Under the pieces are notes generated by a model. The model did not search any database. It saw nothing but the letters and a program-made list of their open reading frames with translations, and was not told the origin of the DNA. Position numbers and translations under genes: made by a program. A stretch of 23,273 nt of DNA from CAZEQL01 sp964514415 (lineage in GTDB: Bacteria > Chloroflexota > Dehalococcoidia > GIF9 > AB-539-J10). Shown here one piece after another: positions 1 to 8,891 of the stretch. Each line of letters starts with the position of its first letter. The stretch's first letter is position 1. Where the stretch lies: NCBI GenBank assembly GCA_964514415.1, contig CAZEQL010000015.1, positions 1 through 23,273 of the forward strand, read 5' to 3'.

Positions 1-774
<774 letters not shown>

Positions 775-815
775 AAACCTTCCTTCCACTATTCAATTGT
801 TAATGTCCTAAGTAA

Positions 816-845
816 ATTCTAATGTATCTCTGCTTGTTTTGTCAA
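816..845 (-). promoter_or_regulatory. 16S rRNA promoter
   Basis: On the minus strand there is a perfect -35 TTGACA (840-845), an 18-base spacer and -10 TAGAAT (816-821, 5 of 6 consensus). Transcription would start near 808-810, only about 35 bases before the mature 16S 5' end. No other convincing promoter was seen between this and corA. Confidence 0.75.
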
Positions 846-925
846 ATTAATGCATGAAACATGATAGACTAGCCTAACTGCAAAACTATTGGTAAAATTA
901 TATAAGATTCTTCTTCGAGTGAGCA

Positions 926-1876
926 ATGTCATTTATTGAACAAAAAGAGCTGAATGTCAGTTCAATTAGTGAAGGCAAACTAACTTGGACGTATATTGAG
1001 CGGCCTTCCGCTAATGAAGTTAATTATTTAGGGCAGCATTTTAATTTTCACCCCCTTAATTTAGATGACGTCCTTAGCCCTGTACAACGTCCCAAAATCG
1101 ACGAGGATGAAAACCACTTGTTCATAGTTCTGCATTTCCCTGTATTTGATAAGAAAAATCGGATAACAAGGCCCAGCGAAGTAGATATTTTTGTCGGAGA
1201 AAACTATATTGTTACCGTACATTGTGCTGCTAACCTTAAACCACTGACCAAGTTCTTCCGAGAATGCCAAATCAACGAGGAGAAGAGAGAGACTTACTTA
1301 GGGCGAGGTTCAGGGTTTCTCCTATACCACATCATTGACAGGCTAGTAAACTACTGCTTTCCTATTCTTAATAAGATCACAGAAAGCATTGATGACATAG
1401 AGGATATCATCTTTAGTAAAACCGTCCCTGAGACTGTCCATCAGATTTCTTTGATTCGGCGAGATCTTATCTCCTTTCGCCGTGTCATCCACCCTCAGAT
1501 TGCAGTGATCGAGACCCTTGAGAAAAAAGACTACCCATTTTTTAAGGGGAAACAGGAGAGCTACTTTGGTGATATTGCTGACCACATCCGCAAGATCTGG
1601 GATGGGCTTGAAGATTGCAAGGAGGTCGTGGATGGGCTTGCCGAAACCAGCAATTGGCTAACCTCAAATCGAATACAAGAGACAATGCGAGTACTAACTA
1701 TTGTTATGGCAGTCATAGCCCCAGCCACCTTGGTAACCGGCTTTTTTGGCATGAATATCCCTTTACCTGGTGGAATAGAGCACGGCAGCCTTCAGTCTTT
1801 CGGCATTTTGCTTTCCATTATAATATTCCTGGGACTCGGCATGTTTATTTACTTTCGCCATCGGCGATGGATTTAA
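926..1876 (+). CDS. corA: CorA-type magnesium/cobalt transporter
   Basis: This is a CorA-family inner-membrane divalent-cation channel, expected to act as a pentamer and import Mg2+ (Co2+ and Ni2+ are possible). The 316-residue length is normal. A long soluble N-terminal domain is followed by two C-terminal membrane helices. The first ends in the family signature GMN (residues 275-277, in GFFGMNIPLPG). The second spans roughly residues 292-311 and is followed by a basic tail (FRHRRWI), which fits an inside C-terminus. The ATG at 926 has only a weak purine-rich ribosome site (GAGTGAG). It is the first gene of a plus-strand run and is divergent from the 16S gene. The cation is not decided by the sequence; some close relatives (ZntB) export zinc. 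Confidence 0.93.
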   Translation: MSFIEQKELNVSSISEGKLTWTYIERPSANEVNYLGQHFNFHPLNLDDVLSPVQRPKIDEDENHLFIVLHFPVFDKKNRITRPSEVDIFVGENYIVTVHCAANLKPLTKFFRECQINEEKRETYLGRGSGFLLYHIIDRLVNYCFPILNKITESIDDIEDIIFSKTVPETVHQISLIRRDLISFRRVIHPQIAVIETLEKKDYPFFKGKQESYFGDIADHIRKIWDGLEDCKEVVDGLAETSNWLTSNRIQETMRVLTIVMAVIAPATLVTGFFGMNIPLPGGIEHGSLQSFGILLSIIIFLGLGMFIYFRHRRWI

Positions 1877-1918
1877 ATAGTTAGTCGATTCCCCATCCCA
1901 CTTTGTTTAAAGTCAATT

Positions 1919-2413
1919 GTGGAATTTAAATTTATTGTAAATAATAATGTTGGCAAGCTGGCTAAATGGCTAAGAGTGATTGGCTATGACACTTTGGTGT
2001 TTAAGCAAAAAGACGATAACAGGTTGATTAAACTCGCCCTTAGCGAAAATAGGGTGATTTTGACTAGAGATACTCAAATTATGAAAAGGCGTTTGGTTAC
2101 AAGCGGCAAGCTCAGGGCTATACTTATTACAGAAGATGACCCTAAAGCTCAATTACGACAAACGGTGAAGACTTTGAACTTGGATTATCATTTCAGACCT
2201 TTTTCCCTTTGCCTTGAATGTAACCAGCCACTGATATCTCAAAACAAAGAAGAGGTGCGAGATTTGATTCCACCCCACGTGTTTAAAACTCAAAATCAAT
2301 ATGCGAAATGCCCTATATGTCATCGTGTTTACTGGCAAGGTACACATTGGCAAGCCATGATTAAAGAATTAGAAATTTTTACCGGGGAGAACAGTAAGGA
2401 CTACCAACTCTAA
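1919..2413 (+). CDS. Mut7-C RNase-like domain protein with C-terminal zinc ribbon
   Basis: The 164-residue protein matches the Mut7-C family (PF01927, formerly DUF82), a PIN-like predicted RNase domain fused to a zinc ribbon. Visible features are the N-terminal GKLAKWLRVIGYD segment, the second acidic motif VILTRD (D51), and two CxxC pairs (C98/C101 and C131/C134). The first conserved acidic position, usually an aspartate in a FxxD motif at residue 8, is asparagine here (FIVN), so nuclease activity may be reduced or lost. Translation appears to begin with GTG at 1919; no clear ribosome site was seen. It lies 42 bases after corA on the same strand. Its cellular target is unknown. Family membership is fairly certain; activity is not. 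Confidence 0.85.
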   Translation: MEFKFIVNNNVGKLAKWLRVIGYDTLVFKQKDDNRLIKLALSENRVILTRDTQIMKRRLVTSGKLRAILITEDDPKAQLRQTVKTLNLDYHFRPFSLCLECNQPLISQNKEEVRDLIPPHVFKTQNQYAKCPICHRVYWQGTHWQAMIKELEIFTGENSKDYQL

Positions 2414-2437
2414 CCCACTTATTTAATTTCCCTTATA

Positions 2438-2467
2438 GTGGCAGAAATTAGACCTTGATGCTATACT
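2438..2467 (+). promoter_or_regulatory. Candidate promoter for coaX-coaBC
   Basis: There is an extended -10 (TGC then TATACT, 2459-2467) with a poor -35 (GTGGCA, 2438-2443) 18 bases upstream. It sits in the 147-base gap before coaX and would leave a leader of about 85 bases. This is based on motif match only. Confidence 0.4.
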
Positions 2468-2560
2468 CACCCCACATTCTAGCGAGATAACGAGGTTATT
2501 AGTAAGTTTTATGAGGAAGATCCAAAACAAAAGACCTGATCAGAGTACGAATTATTCACT

Positions 2561-3340
2561 ATGTTATTAGCTATTGATGTTGGAAACACAAACATCACTT
2601 TAGGTATATTCGATAAGGATAGGCTAAAGGTTACCTGGCAATTAGCCACCGGAATCCACCGCATGACAGATGAATACGGTGTTTTATTGCTCAACCTTTT
2701 AGAATGCCAAAAAGTGTCACCCTCAAAAATCACAAGTGTATCATTATGTAGTGTCGTTCCCCCTCTGGTCCACACCCTTCAGGAGATGTGTCAAAAATAT
2801 TTAAACATCCTACCTCTAGTAGTCGAAGTCGGTGTAAAAACCGGAATACGCATCTGTGTAGATAATCCACGGGAAGTTGGCCCTGACCGGGTAGTAAATG
2901 CTGTAGCTGCTCACTATCTTTATGGAGGCTCGGTAACCGTCATTGACCTTGGCACTGCTACTACCTTCGACATTATTTCTAAGGAGGGCGATTATCTCGG
3001 AGGAGCTATTGCTCCAGGAATCAGCATAGCTAGTGAATCGTTATTCGCTCGCACCGCTATGCTCCCCCGAATAGAATTAATCCGTCCCAAGCAAGTCATC
3101 GGCAGGAATACCATATCTGCTATGCAATCGGGTATAATTTTTGGTTACATTGGACTTATCGAAGGTATGATTCAGCGAATAGAGCAAGAATTGGGGACTA
3201 AGACAAAGGTGGTAGCCACTGGCGGCCAGGCATATCCTTTAGCCAAAGAGATACCAGCAATAGAAATAGTAAATCCTGATTTAACCTTAGTTGGATTGCG
3301 TCTTATTTATGAAATGAATAATTTGCCCAACAAAGGGTAA
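2561..3340 (+). CDS. coaX: Type III pantothenate kinase
   Basis: CoaX phosphorylates pantothenate with ATP, the first committed step of coenzyme A synthesis, in the cytoplasm. The 259-residue protein shows the ASKHA-fold signatures of the type III family: DVGNTNITLGIFD at the N-terminus (phosphate loop), GPDRVVNAVAA in the middle, VIDLGTATTFDII (second phosphate motif), GGAIAPG, and TGGQA near the C-terminus. The ATG at 2561 fits the family start exactly. No good Shine-Dalgarno site precedes it, and a short ORF starting at 2511 overlaps its start. coaBC follows after 13 bases, so two steps of the same pathway are probably co-transcribed. The type III enzyme is generally not inhibited by CoA. 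Confidence 0.97.
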   Translation: MLLAIDVGNTNITLGIFDKDRLKVTWQLATGIHRMTDEYGVLLLNLLECQKVSPSKITSVSLCSVVPPLVHTLQEMCQKYLNILPLVVEVGVKTGIRICVDNPREVGPDRVVNAVAAHYLYGGSVTVIDLGTATTFDIISKEGDYLGGAIAPGISIASESLFARTAMLPRIELIRPKQVIGRNTISAMQSGIIFGYIGLIEGMIQRIEQELGTKTKVVATGGQAYPLAKEIPAIEIVNPDLTLVGLRLIYEMNNLPNKG

Positions 3341-3353
3341 AATTGAGGCAAAA

Positions 3354-4568
3354 ATGCTTGGTAACAAAACTATCGTTTTAGGAGTGACAGGTAGCATTGC
3401 TGTCTACAAGGCAGCAGATATTGCTAGCCAGTTAACTCAGGCAGGGGCAAGAGTTAACGTGATTATGACCGAAGAAGCCCTCCAGTTCATATCACCTGTT
3501 ACCTTCCGAGCTATTACAGGCAGACCTGTAGTTATCGAAATGTTTGATTTGGCTTCGGAGTTCAGCCTTGAGCATGTATCCTTGGCAGAAGCCGCTGATA
3601 TAATAGTTATTGCTCCAGCTACAGCCAACATCATTGCCAAGCTGGCTACTGGCATCGCTGATGATATGCTCTGCTGCACAGTGCTTGCTACCAAGTCTCC
3701 AGTGGTCATAGCACCAGCCATGGATGCAAATATGTATGATAATCCCATAACTCAGGATAATTTATCCAAGCTCAAAGCACGTAACTTTACCATTGTTGGG
3801 CCAGCTTTAGGTAGATTAGCCTCGGGTAAGGAAGGGTTGGGGCGACTTACTGATAGTAATGATATTATAGGCACCATCTGCCAGGTATTGGGGAAATTTG
3901 GTGACCTGGCTGGCAAACATATCGTGGTTACCGCTGGTGGTACTCAAGAGCCCATCGACCCAGTTCGTTATATCACCAATCGTTCATCAGGGAAAATGGG
4001 TTATGCTCTAGCAGAGGCAGCGCGCGACAGAGGGGCCAGAGTCTCGTTAATCACAGCCCCTACCTCACTCGCTAAACCTATAGGTATTGATATAGTAAAC
4101 GCCAACACCGCCCAAGAGATGTACCAGGCAGTGGAAAATGCAGTTCCCCAGGCTGATGCTTTGCTTATGGCAGCAGCCATAGCTGATTATCGCCCGGCAA
4201 GCGCAGCTAAAGACAAAATTAAAAAGGGAGCCGCAGGATTGACCTTAAACCTGGAGCTCACCCCAGACATTTTAGGCAGTGTCAAAGGAGATTTCATTAA
4301 AGTAGGCTTTGCTGCTGAAAGCAGCAGCGTGGTAGAAAATGCTAAACATAAGCTGCAACAAAAGGTACTCGCCTTTATCGTGGCTAACGACATCACGGCT
4401 AGCGATAGTGGCTTCGGTGCTGACAATAATCGAGTAACCATAATCGACCGAGAAGGCAGAATTGATAGCTTGCCTCTCCTGCCTAAAAGAGAAGTAGCCG
4501 ATAAGATACTGGATAGAATAGTAGAACTCTTAGCGGGAGTAAACTCTTCTCTGGAAAGTGAGAAATAA
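3354..4568 (+). CDS. coaBC: Bifunctional phosphopantothenoylcysteine decarboxylase / phosphopantothenate-cysteine ligase
   Basis: CoaBC (Dfp) joins cysteine to 4'-phosphopantothenate (CoaB, C-terminal half) and decarboxylates the product to 4'-phosphopantetheine (CoaC, N-terminal flavoprotein half). The 404-residue length is normal. The N-terminal half has GVTGSIAVYKAADI, the catalytic-histidine segment LEHVSL and PATANIIAKLATGIADD. The C-terminal half has VVTAGGTQEPIDPVRYITN and SSGKMGYALAEAARDRG, typical of the ligase. Two CoaC positions differ from E. coli: the PxMN asparagine is aspartate (PAMDANMY), and the flap cysteine in ACG is serine (LASG). Similar variants exist in other phyla as I recall, so this is probably a subfamily trait. 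GAGG lies just upstream of the ATG. The next gene follows after 8 bases. Confidence 0.96.
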   Translation: MLGNKTIVLGVTGSIAVYKAADIASQLTQAGARVNVIMTEEALQFISPVTFRAITGRPVVIEMFDLASEFSLEHVSLAEAADIIVIAPATANIIAKLATGIADDMLCCTVLATKSPVVIAPAMDANMYDNPITQDNLSKLKARNFTIVGPALGRLASGKEGLGRLTDSNDIIGTICQVLGKFGDLAGKHIVVTAGGTQEPIDPVRYITNRSSGKMGYALAEAARDRGARVSLITAPTSLAKPIGIDIVNANTAQEMYQAVENAVPQADALLMAAAIADYRPASAAKDKIKKGAAGLTLNLELTPDILGSVKGDFIKVGFAAESSSVVENAKHKLQQKVLAFIVANDITASDSGFGADNNRVTIIDREGRIDSLPLLPKREVADKILDRIVELLAGVNSSLESEK

Positions 4569-4576
4569 AGAAAAAT

Positions 4577-4819
4577 ATGAAGAAGCCAGTGTGTCCAGAG
4601 TGTGAGCATTTGTTAATTTGTAAAGAAACTTTCCCAAAGGGTTGCGAATGCCCTAAATACCATAAGTGGGTTTCTACTTATTCTGTTGGAATGGCAGGAT
4701 TCTTTGAGACGGAGGAGATCCCAAATGGGATACCGAGTTCCGTACCAGATAAAAACTGGTCAGCCTGGTATTTAAAAAGGAAGCACAAACAAGAAAAATC
4801 AGGTAACTTCCAAAATTGA
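4577..4819 (+). CDS. Small cysteine-rich protein of unknown function
   Basis: I do not recognise this 80-residue protein. Its N-terminal third holds five cysteines (C6, C9, C15, C23, C25) plus H11 and H29, arranged as CPEC...C...CEC, which suggests one bound zinc ion or an iron-sulfur site. The rest is polar with three tryptophans, a mid-section rich in G, P and E, and a basic C-terminus. It starts 8 bases after coaBC, and its TGA stop overlaps the TTG start of valS (TTGA, 4816-4819), so it is very probably translated and coupled to valS. Its tight position between two housekeeping genes argues for a real gene rather than a chance ORF. No signal peptide or membrane segment is visible. Confidence 0.75.
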   Translation: MKKPVCPECEHLLICKETFPKGCECPKYHKWVSTYSVGMAGFFETEEIPNGIPSSVPDKNWSAWYLKRKHKQEKSGNFQN

Positions 4820-7503
4820 CAAAGCCACTAGAAATACAAGATAACATCCCCAGAGCCTACGAGCCAGGCAAGATAGAGGAGAAATGGTACAATTTCTGGC
4901 TTGAGCAGGGCTATTTCACTCCCAAGATAGACCCTGAGAAAAAGCCCTTCGTTATCATCATGCCACCACCTAACGTCACCGGCGAGCTTCACTTAGGGCA
5001 CGCACTGACCGACACGCTGGAGGATATTATGGTCAGGTGGCACAGGATGAAGGGAGAACCTACACTATGGCTGCCCGGAGCTGACCACGCCGGGATTGCC
5101 ACACAGGTGGTTATAGAACAGCAACTAGCCCAAAGAGGGCAGACCAAGGATGACATAGGCAGAGAGAATTTCACCAAATTAGCCTGGGAATGGGCTAATG
5201 AGCGCCGAGAAGGTATCAGGCAACAACATCAAATGCTGGGCGCTTCCTGCGATTGGACGCGGGAATGCTTCACACTGGATAAAGCCCCCAGCAAAGCGGT
5301 TCGTACCGCCTTTGTCCGCCTGTACCAGAAGGGTCTAATATACAGGGGTGAGCGAATGATAAACTGGTGTCCTCGCTGCCAGACTGCACTTTCCGATCTT
5401 GAGGTAGACCACAAGGATATCATGGGGCACCTTTACTATATCCGCTATCCCCTGGCTAATAGCGATGGCTTTATCACCGTAGCTACTACACGTCCCGAAA
5501 CTTTCTTTGGCGATACGGCTGTGGCAGTAAATCCTGCGGACGAGCGCTATAAGAATTTCATAGGTAAAAATGTGACCCTCCCCATCATAAACAAGGAAAT
5601 CCCCATTATCGCCGACGAGGCAGTCGACCCTTCCTTTGGCACTGGAGCACTGAAGATAACTCCGGCTCATGATCCTACAGACTTTGAGGTGGCCCAACGC
5701 CATAATTTACCACTGGTAAATATTATGAACCCCGATGCTACTCTGAACGAAAATGCTAATTCATATAAAGGCATGGAAAGATTTACTTGTCGAGATAAGG
5801 TAATAGCAGATCTGAGAGATAAAGGGCTGCTGGAGAAAATCGAGCCATATCCTCATTCGGTAGGGCATTGCAACCGCTGTCAGACAATGATTGAGCCCCA
5901 AGTCAGCATGCAATGGTTTATCCAAACACAGCCCCTAGCTAAAACAGCTATCGAAGCTGTCAGAGAGGGCAGCATCAGTATCATTCCAGAGCACTTCACC
6001 AAGGTATATTTCGACTGGATGGAAAACATAAGAGATTGGTGCATCAGCCGGCAATTATGGTGGGGGCATCGCATCCCGGTATGGTATTGCCAGGATTGTG
6101 GCAAACCAACAGCGGCTGTAGATGAACCTACAGTTTGTACTCATTGTGGCTCAAAACAAATCATTCAAGATCCTGACGTCCTTGACACTTGGTTTAGCTC
6201 AGCTCTATGGACACATTCTACACTAGGCTGGCCCGATGACACCGACGACCTTCGCTATTTCTACCCCACCTCGGTGATGGAAACAGGCTATGACATCCTT
6301 TTCTTCTGGGTCGCCAGGATGATTATGATGGGGTTGGAAGATACCGACAGGATACCTTTCCACACTGTTTACCTCCACGGATTAATCCGAGATGAAAGTG
6401 GAGAAAAGATGAGCAAATTGCGAGGAAACGTTATCAACCCCTCTGAAGCTATAGCTAAATATGGCGTTGATGCTCTTCGCTTTGCCCTCACCACTGGTAG
6501 TTCGCTTGGGAATGATATAAACCTCGGCAAAGGAAAACTAGAATCCAGCCGCAATTTTGCCAACAAACTATGGAATGCCACCAGATTCATCTTCCAGAGT
6601 ATGGATGCCGAACCACTAAAGGGCCAGGTCTGGCAAATAGGAATAGAAAAACCCCAGAGGATAGAAGACCGCTGGATTCATAGCCAGCTCAACGGGCTTA
6701 TCAAAAATGTTACCAAACTGATGGAGGAATTCCAATTTGGTGAAGCATCTCAGCAAATCTACGATTTTATTTGGTCAAAGTTCTGCGATTGGCACATTGA
6801 AATTGCTAAGATACGCCTTCGTGACCATTCAACTCCCTCACCTTTGCCTTTCCTGGTAAATACTTTGGAGGTATCTCTGCGTCTCCTGCACCCATTTATG
6901 CCCTGCATTACCGAGGAGCTGTGGCAAAACTTAAAGCAGCGCCTACCCGATGAAAGCCAGCTCCCAGCTTCTATAATGATAGCTTCATATCCTATTGCCA
7001 GTGATAATGCTAATGACCCAGAAGCAGAGCGCGTAATGGATTCCGTGATAGAGATTATTCGCTCCATTCGCAATGCCCGCGCCCAACACAAAGTGAAAGC
7101 AGATAAATGGATTGAAGCACAAGTTTACGCTGATGATCTTTTGTCCCCCCTCACCTCCCAAGCAGAAACCATAGAAAAGCTAGCTCGAATTCAGCCCTTA
7201 GCTATTCTAAGTCGCCAGGAAAGGATGCCCGATGAAGGGAAAAACATCATCGTAGTACTAAAAGAAACCGAGGTGGTTTTGCCATGGGCCGGCATGGTAG
7301 ATCAACTCGCTGAAAAACAACGATTGGCAAAGGAAAGTGAACTAACTCAAGCTAGAATTGCTCGACTTGACGCCAGGTTAAAAGATAACGCCTTTCTAAC
7401 TAAAGCTCCACCATATATCATTGAAAAGGGAAAACAAAATCTCGACATGCTTAAAGATAAGCTAAGAAGATTAAAATTGGAACTATTTCACCTTGGTTTT
7501 TAG
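4816..7503 (+). CDS. valS: Valyl-tRNA synthetase
   Basis: ValS charges tRNA-Val with valine in the cytoplasm and edits mischarged threonine. The 895-residue class I enzyme has the HIGH motif as HLGH (residues 59-62, in PPNVTGELHLGHAL), the KMSKS motif as KMSKL (531-535), an editing domain (TTRPETFFGDTAVAVNP), CxxC zinc pairs (CPRC, CNRC, and CQDC/CTHC), the anticodon-binding domain and a basic C-terminal coiled-coil arm. The start is TTG at 4816, overlapping the stop of the small upstream gene; no ATG or GTG nearby would keep the conserved N-terminus (IPRAYEPGKIEEKWYNFW). Its last 21 bases overlap the 3' end of the convergent gene on the other strand, leaving no room for an intergenic terminator. 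Confidence 0.98.
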   Translation: MTKPLEIQDNIPRAYEPGKIEEKWYNFWLEQGYFTPKIDPEKKPFVIIMPPPNVTGELHLGHALTDTLEDIMVRWHRMKGEPTLWLPGADHAGIATQVVIEQQLAQRGQTKDDIGRENFTKLAWEWANERREGIRQQHQMLGASCDWTRECFTLDKAPSKAVRTAFVRLYQKGLIYRGERMINWCPRCQTALSDLEVDHKDIMGHLYYIRYPLANSDGFITVATTRPETFFGDTAVAVNPADERYKNFIGKNVTLPIINKEIPIIADEAVDPSFGTGALKITPAHDPTDFEVAQRHNLPLVNIMNPDATLNENANSYKGMERFTCRDKVIADLRDKGLLEKIEPYPHSVGHCNRCQTMIEPQVSMQWFIQTQPLAKTAIEAVREGSISIIPEHFTKVYFDWMENIRDWCISRQLWWGHRIPVWYCQDCGKPTAAVDEPTVCTHCGSKQIIQDPDVLDTWFSSALWTHSTLGWPDDTDDLRYFYPTSVMETGYDILFFWVARMIMMGLEDTDRIPFHTVYLHGLIRDESGEKMSKLRGNVINPSEAIAKYGVDALRFALTTGSSLGNDINLGKGKLESSRNFANKLWNATRFIFQSMDAEPLKGQVWQIGIEKPQRIEDRWIHSQLNGLIKNVTKLMEEFQFGEASQQIYDFIWSKFCDWHIEIAKIRLRDHSTPSPLPFLVNTLEVSLRLLHPFMPCITEELWQNLKQRLPDESQLPASIMIASYPIASDNANDPEAERVMDSVIEIIRSIRNARAQHKVKADKWIEAQVYADDLLSPLTSQAETIEKLARIQPLAILSRQERMPDEGKNIIVVLKETEVVLPWAGMVDQLAEKQRLAKESELTQARIARLDARLKDNAFLTKAPPYIIEKGKQNLDMLKDKLRRLKLELFHLGF

Positions 7504-8163
7504 CTTTAAATAATGATGCAACTTCACCAAAGCTTTTTTAGTATCACTAGCAACACAGGATTTGTCGCATCTTTTTATGCGATACTTAAATAACCAATAG
7601 GTAAATTCATTGAGTTCATTTAAACCTATGGATTTGCATTGAGAATGATGCCTCTCCTTTCTGAAACTCTTTAATAACTCCTTTTGAGTAGCACCATAGA
7701 TGTGTTGATATGCCTCATCAACTGTACCATCATCATTGTTTACACCTAAAACTCTCTTCCTTTTGCGGATCTCATCAGTTGCAGCTAAAACCAGAAATTC
7801 TTCCACAAGGATGCCATAAAGGTAATTAAGATAAGCCTGGTATTTAGCATTGCCAATCAGCTTCTTAAACTTGTCTTTGGTTAATTCTATTGGTGGTATA
7901 TCGAGGAAAAGAAGATTAACTCGCTCCTCCTCCGGAATAAGCTCATCAACTTCCTCGCATAACCTCTCAGCTAGAACCAGCCAATCAAAAGCCTCATTAT
8001 CTATAAGATAATGATAACGCCGCCCGTTATAATCTTCTTCAGTGCTGACCCATAATTTGATAGCCTCAAGCAAAGCCAAATACCAATGCTTACCTTCGCC
8101 AATAGCCCCTTTTAAATGTTGGATTGCTTGAACATCACCTGCATAACTGGACACAGTACCCAC
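7483..8163 (-). CDS. Conserved-looking protein of unknown function
   Basis: I cannot assign this 226-residue protein to a family. It is soluble, probably helical, and has a mixed charge pattern: acidic in the middle (LCEEVDELIPEEERVN) and basic at the C-terminus (about 20 lysines and arginines in the last 60 residues). Three cysteines lie in the C-terminal third, but they do not form an obvious metal site. The annotated start is GTG at 8163. A second in-frame GTG at 8154 has a better-placed G-rich ribosome site (GGGGGGTG), so the true protein may be three residues shorter. It is 47 bases downstream of the HAD phosphatase gene on the same strand and converges on valS with a 21-base overlap. 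The gene is more A+T rich than valS. Confidence 0.75.
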   Translation of the reverse strand: MGTVSSYAGDVQAIQHLKGAIGEGKHWYLALLEAIKLWVSTEEDYNGRRYHYLIDNEAFDWLVLAERLCEEVDELIPEEERVNLLFLDIPPIELTKDKFKKLIGNAKYQAYLNYLYGILVEEFLVLAATDEIRKRKRVLGVNNDDGTVDEAYQHIYGATQKELLKSFRKERHHSQCKSIGLNELNEFTYWLFKYRIKRCDKSCVASDTKKALVKLHHYLKLKTKVK

Positions 8164-8210
8164 CCCCCAACAATTCTAAAGACCAACTTTATGTTATACC
8201 ATGCCACTAT

Positions 8211-8891
8211 TTAAGACAATATTCGCCAGCCGCTACGCTCAGCCAACTGGCATAAATCCCTATCAGGATAGGTCGCCACTGGATGACCTACCAACTTCAA
8301 TAAGGGAATATCGAATATACTATCAGCATAAGCGAAACTTGAGGGAAGATCTACTTCCAGACCATTCTGATTAACAAAATCCTTAAGCAATTTAGCCTTA
8401 TTTTCACCAAAGCACAAAGGTTTAACAATCTTACCGGTATATGTATCATCAATCATCTCAAGTTTTGTACCAATTACGTTGGACACACCTAATCTTTGCC
8501 CAATAATCTCCAAGAGAGGGCTAAAAGAGGCAGAGATAATCACCACTAAGTGGCCGCTTTGCTTATGCCAGTTCATAATATCAATCACGTCATCTCGTAA
8601 TAGGGCAATTACATAATTATCAACCACCCAACGAAATATCTCTAAAACTTCCTCCTCACCTGCTTCTTTAAAGGTACCACTTAGATCTTCCCCCCATTTC
8701 ACCCAACATCTCTCCTTACTGAACAATCTACACTTCACCAATAGCCATAAAGCTGAATGTGTAGTCAAAAACGCCCATGTCTGGAGTATCTTCTTCTTTT
8801 TATACTTAGTATAGTATCTACAGAATCCCTCCCAAATATGTCCACGGCATAAAGTCCCATCCAAGTCAAAAAGAGCCATAGTGCTATTCAT
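8211..8891 (-). CDS. HAD-superfamily phosphatase, subfamily IB (SerB-like)
   Basis: This is a haloacid-dehalogenase-type phosphohydrolase of 226 residues. Motif I is FDLDGTL (nucleophile D9, acid D11), motif II is the serine in VIISAS (S120), the motif III lysine is near K165 (GENKAKLL), and motif IV is YADSIFDIP (D190, D194). The order and the helical cap between motifs I and II match subfamily IB, which includes phosphoserine phosphatase and several lipid- or sugar-phosphate phosphatases. The substrate cannot be read from the sequence. ATG at 8891 overlaps the polX stop by 4 bases (ATGA), so the two are translationally coupled. The neighbouring genes do not suggest a serine-biosynthesis role. 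Confidence 0.88.
   Translation of the reverse strand: MNSTMALFDLDGTLCRGHIWEGFCRYYTKYKKKKILQTWAFLTTHSALWLLVKCRLFSKERCWVKWGEDLSGTFKEAGEEEVLEIFRWVVDNYVIALLRDDVIDIMNWHKQSGHLVVIISASFSPLLEIIGQRLGVSNVIGTKLEMIDDTYTGKIVKPLCFGENKAKLLKDFVNQNGLEVDLPSSFAYADSIFDIPLLKLVGHPVATYPDRDLCQLAERSGWRILS

Noticed and set aside
1615..1884. 89-codon plus-strand frame inside corA
   Set aside because: It overlaps the CorA membrane region in another frame; the CorA frame carries the GMN signature.
2511..2570. 19-codon ORF overlapping the coaX start
   Set aside because: The start has a weak ribosome site and the product (MRKIQNKRPDQS...) has no support; it could be a leader ORF, but no duplicate or conservation is available to back it.
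4187..4609. 140-codon minus-strand frame opposite the coaBC 3' end
   Set aside because: It is a shadow of a well-supported coding frame, with low-complexity Leu/Ser content and no start context.
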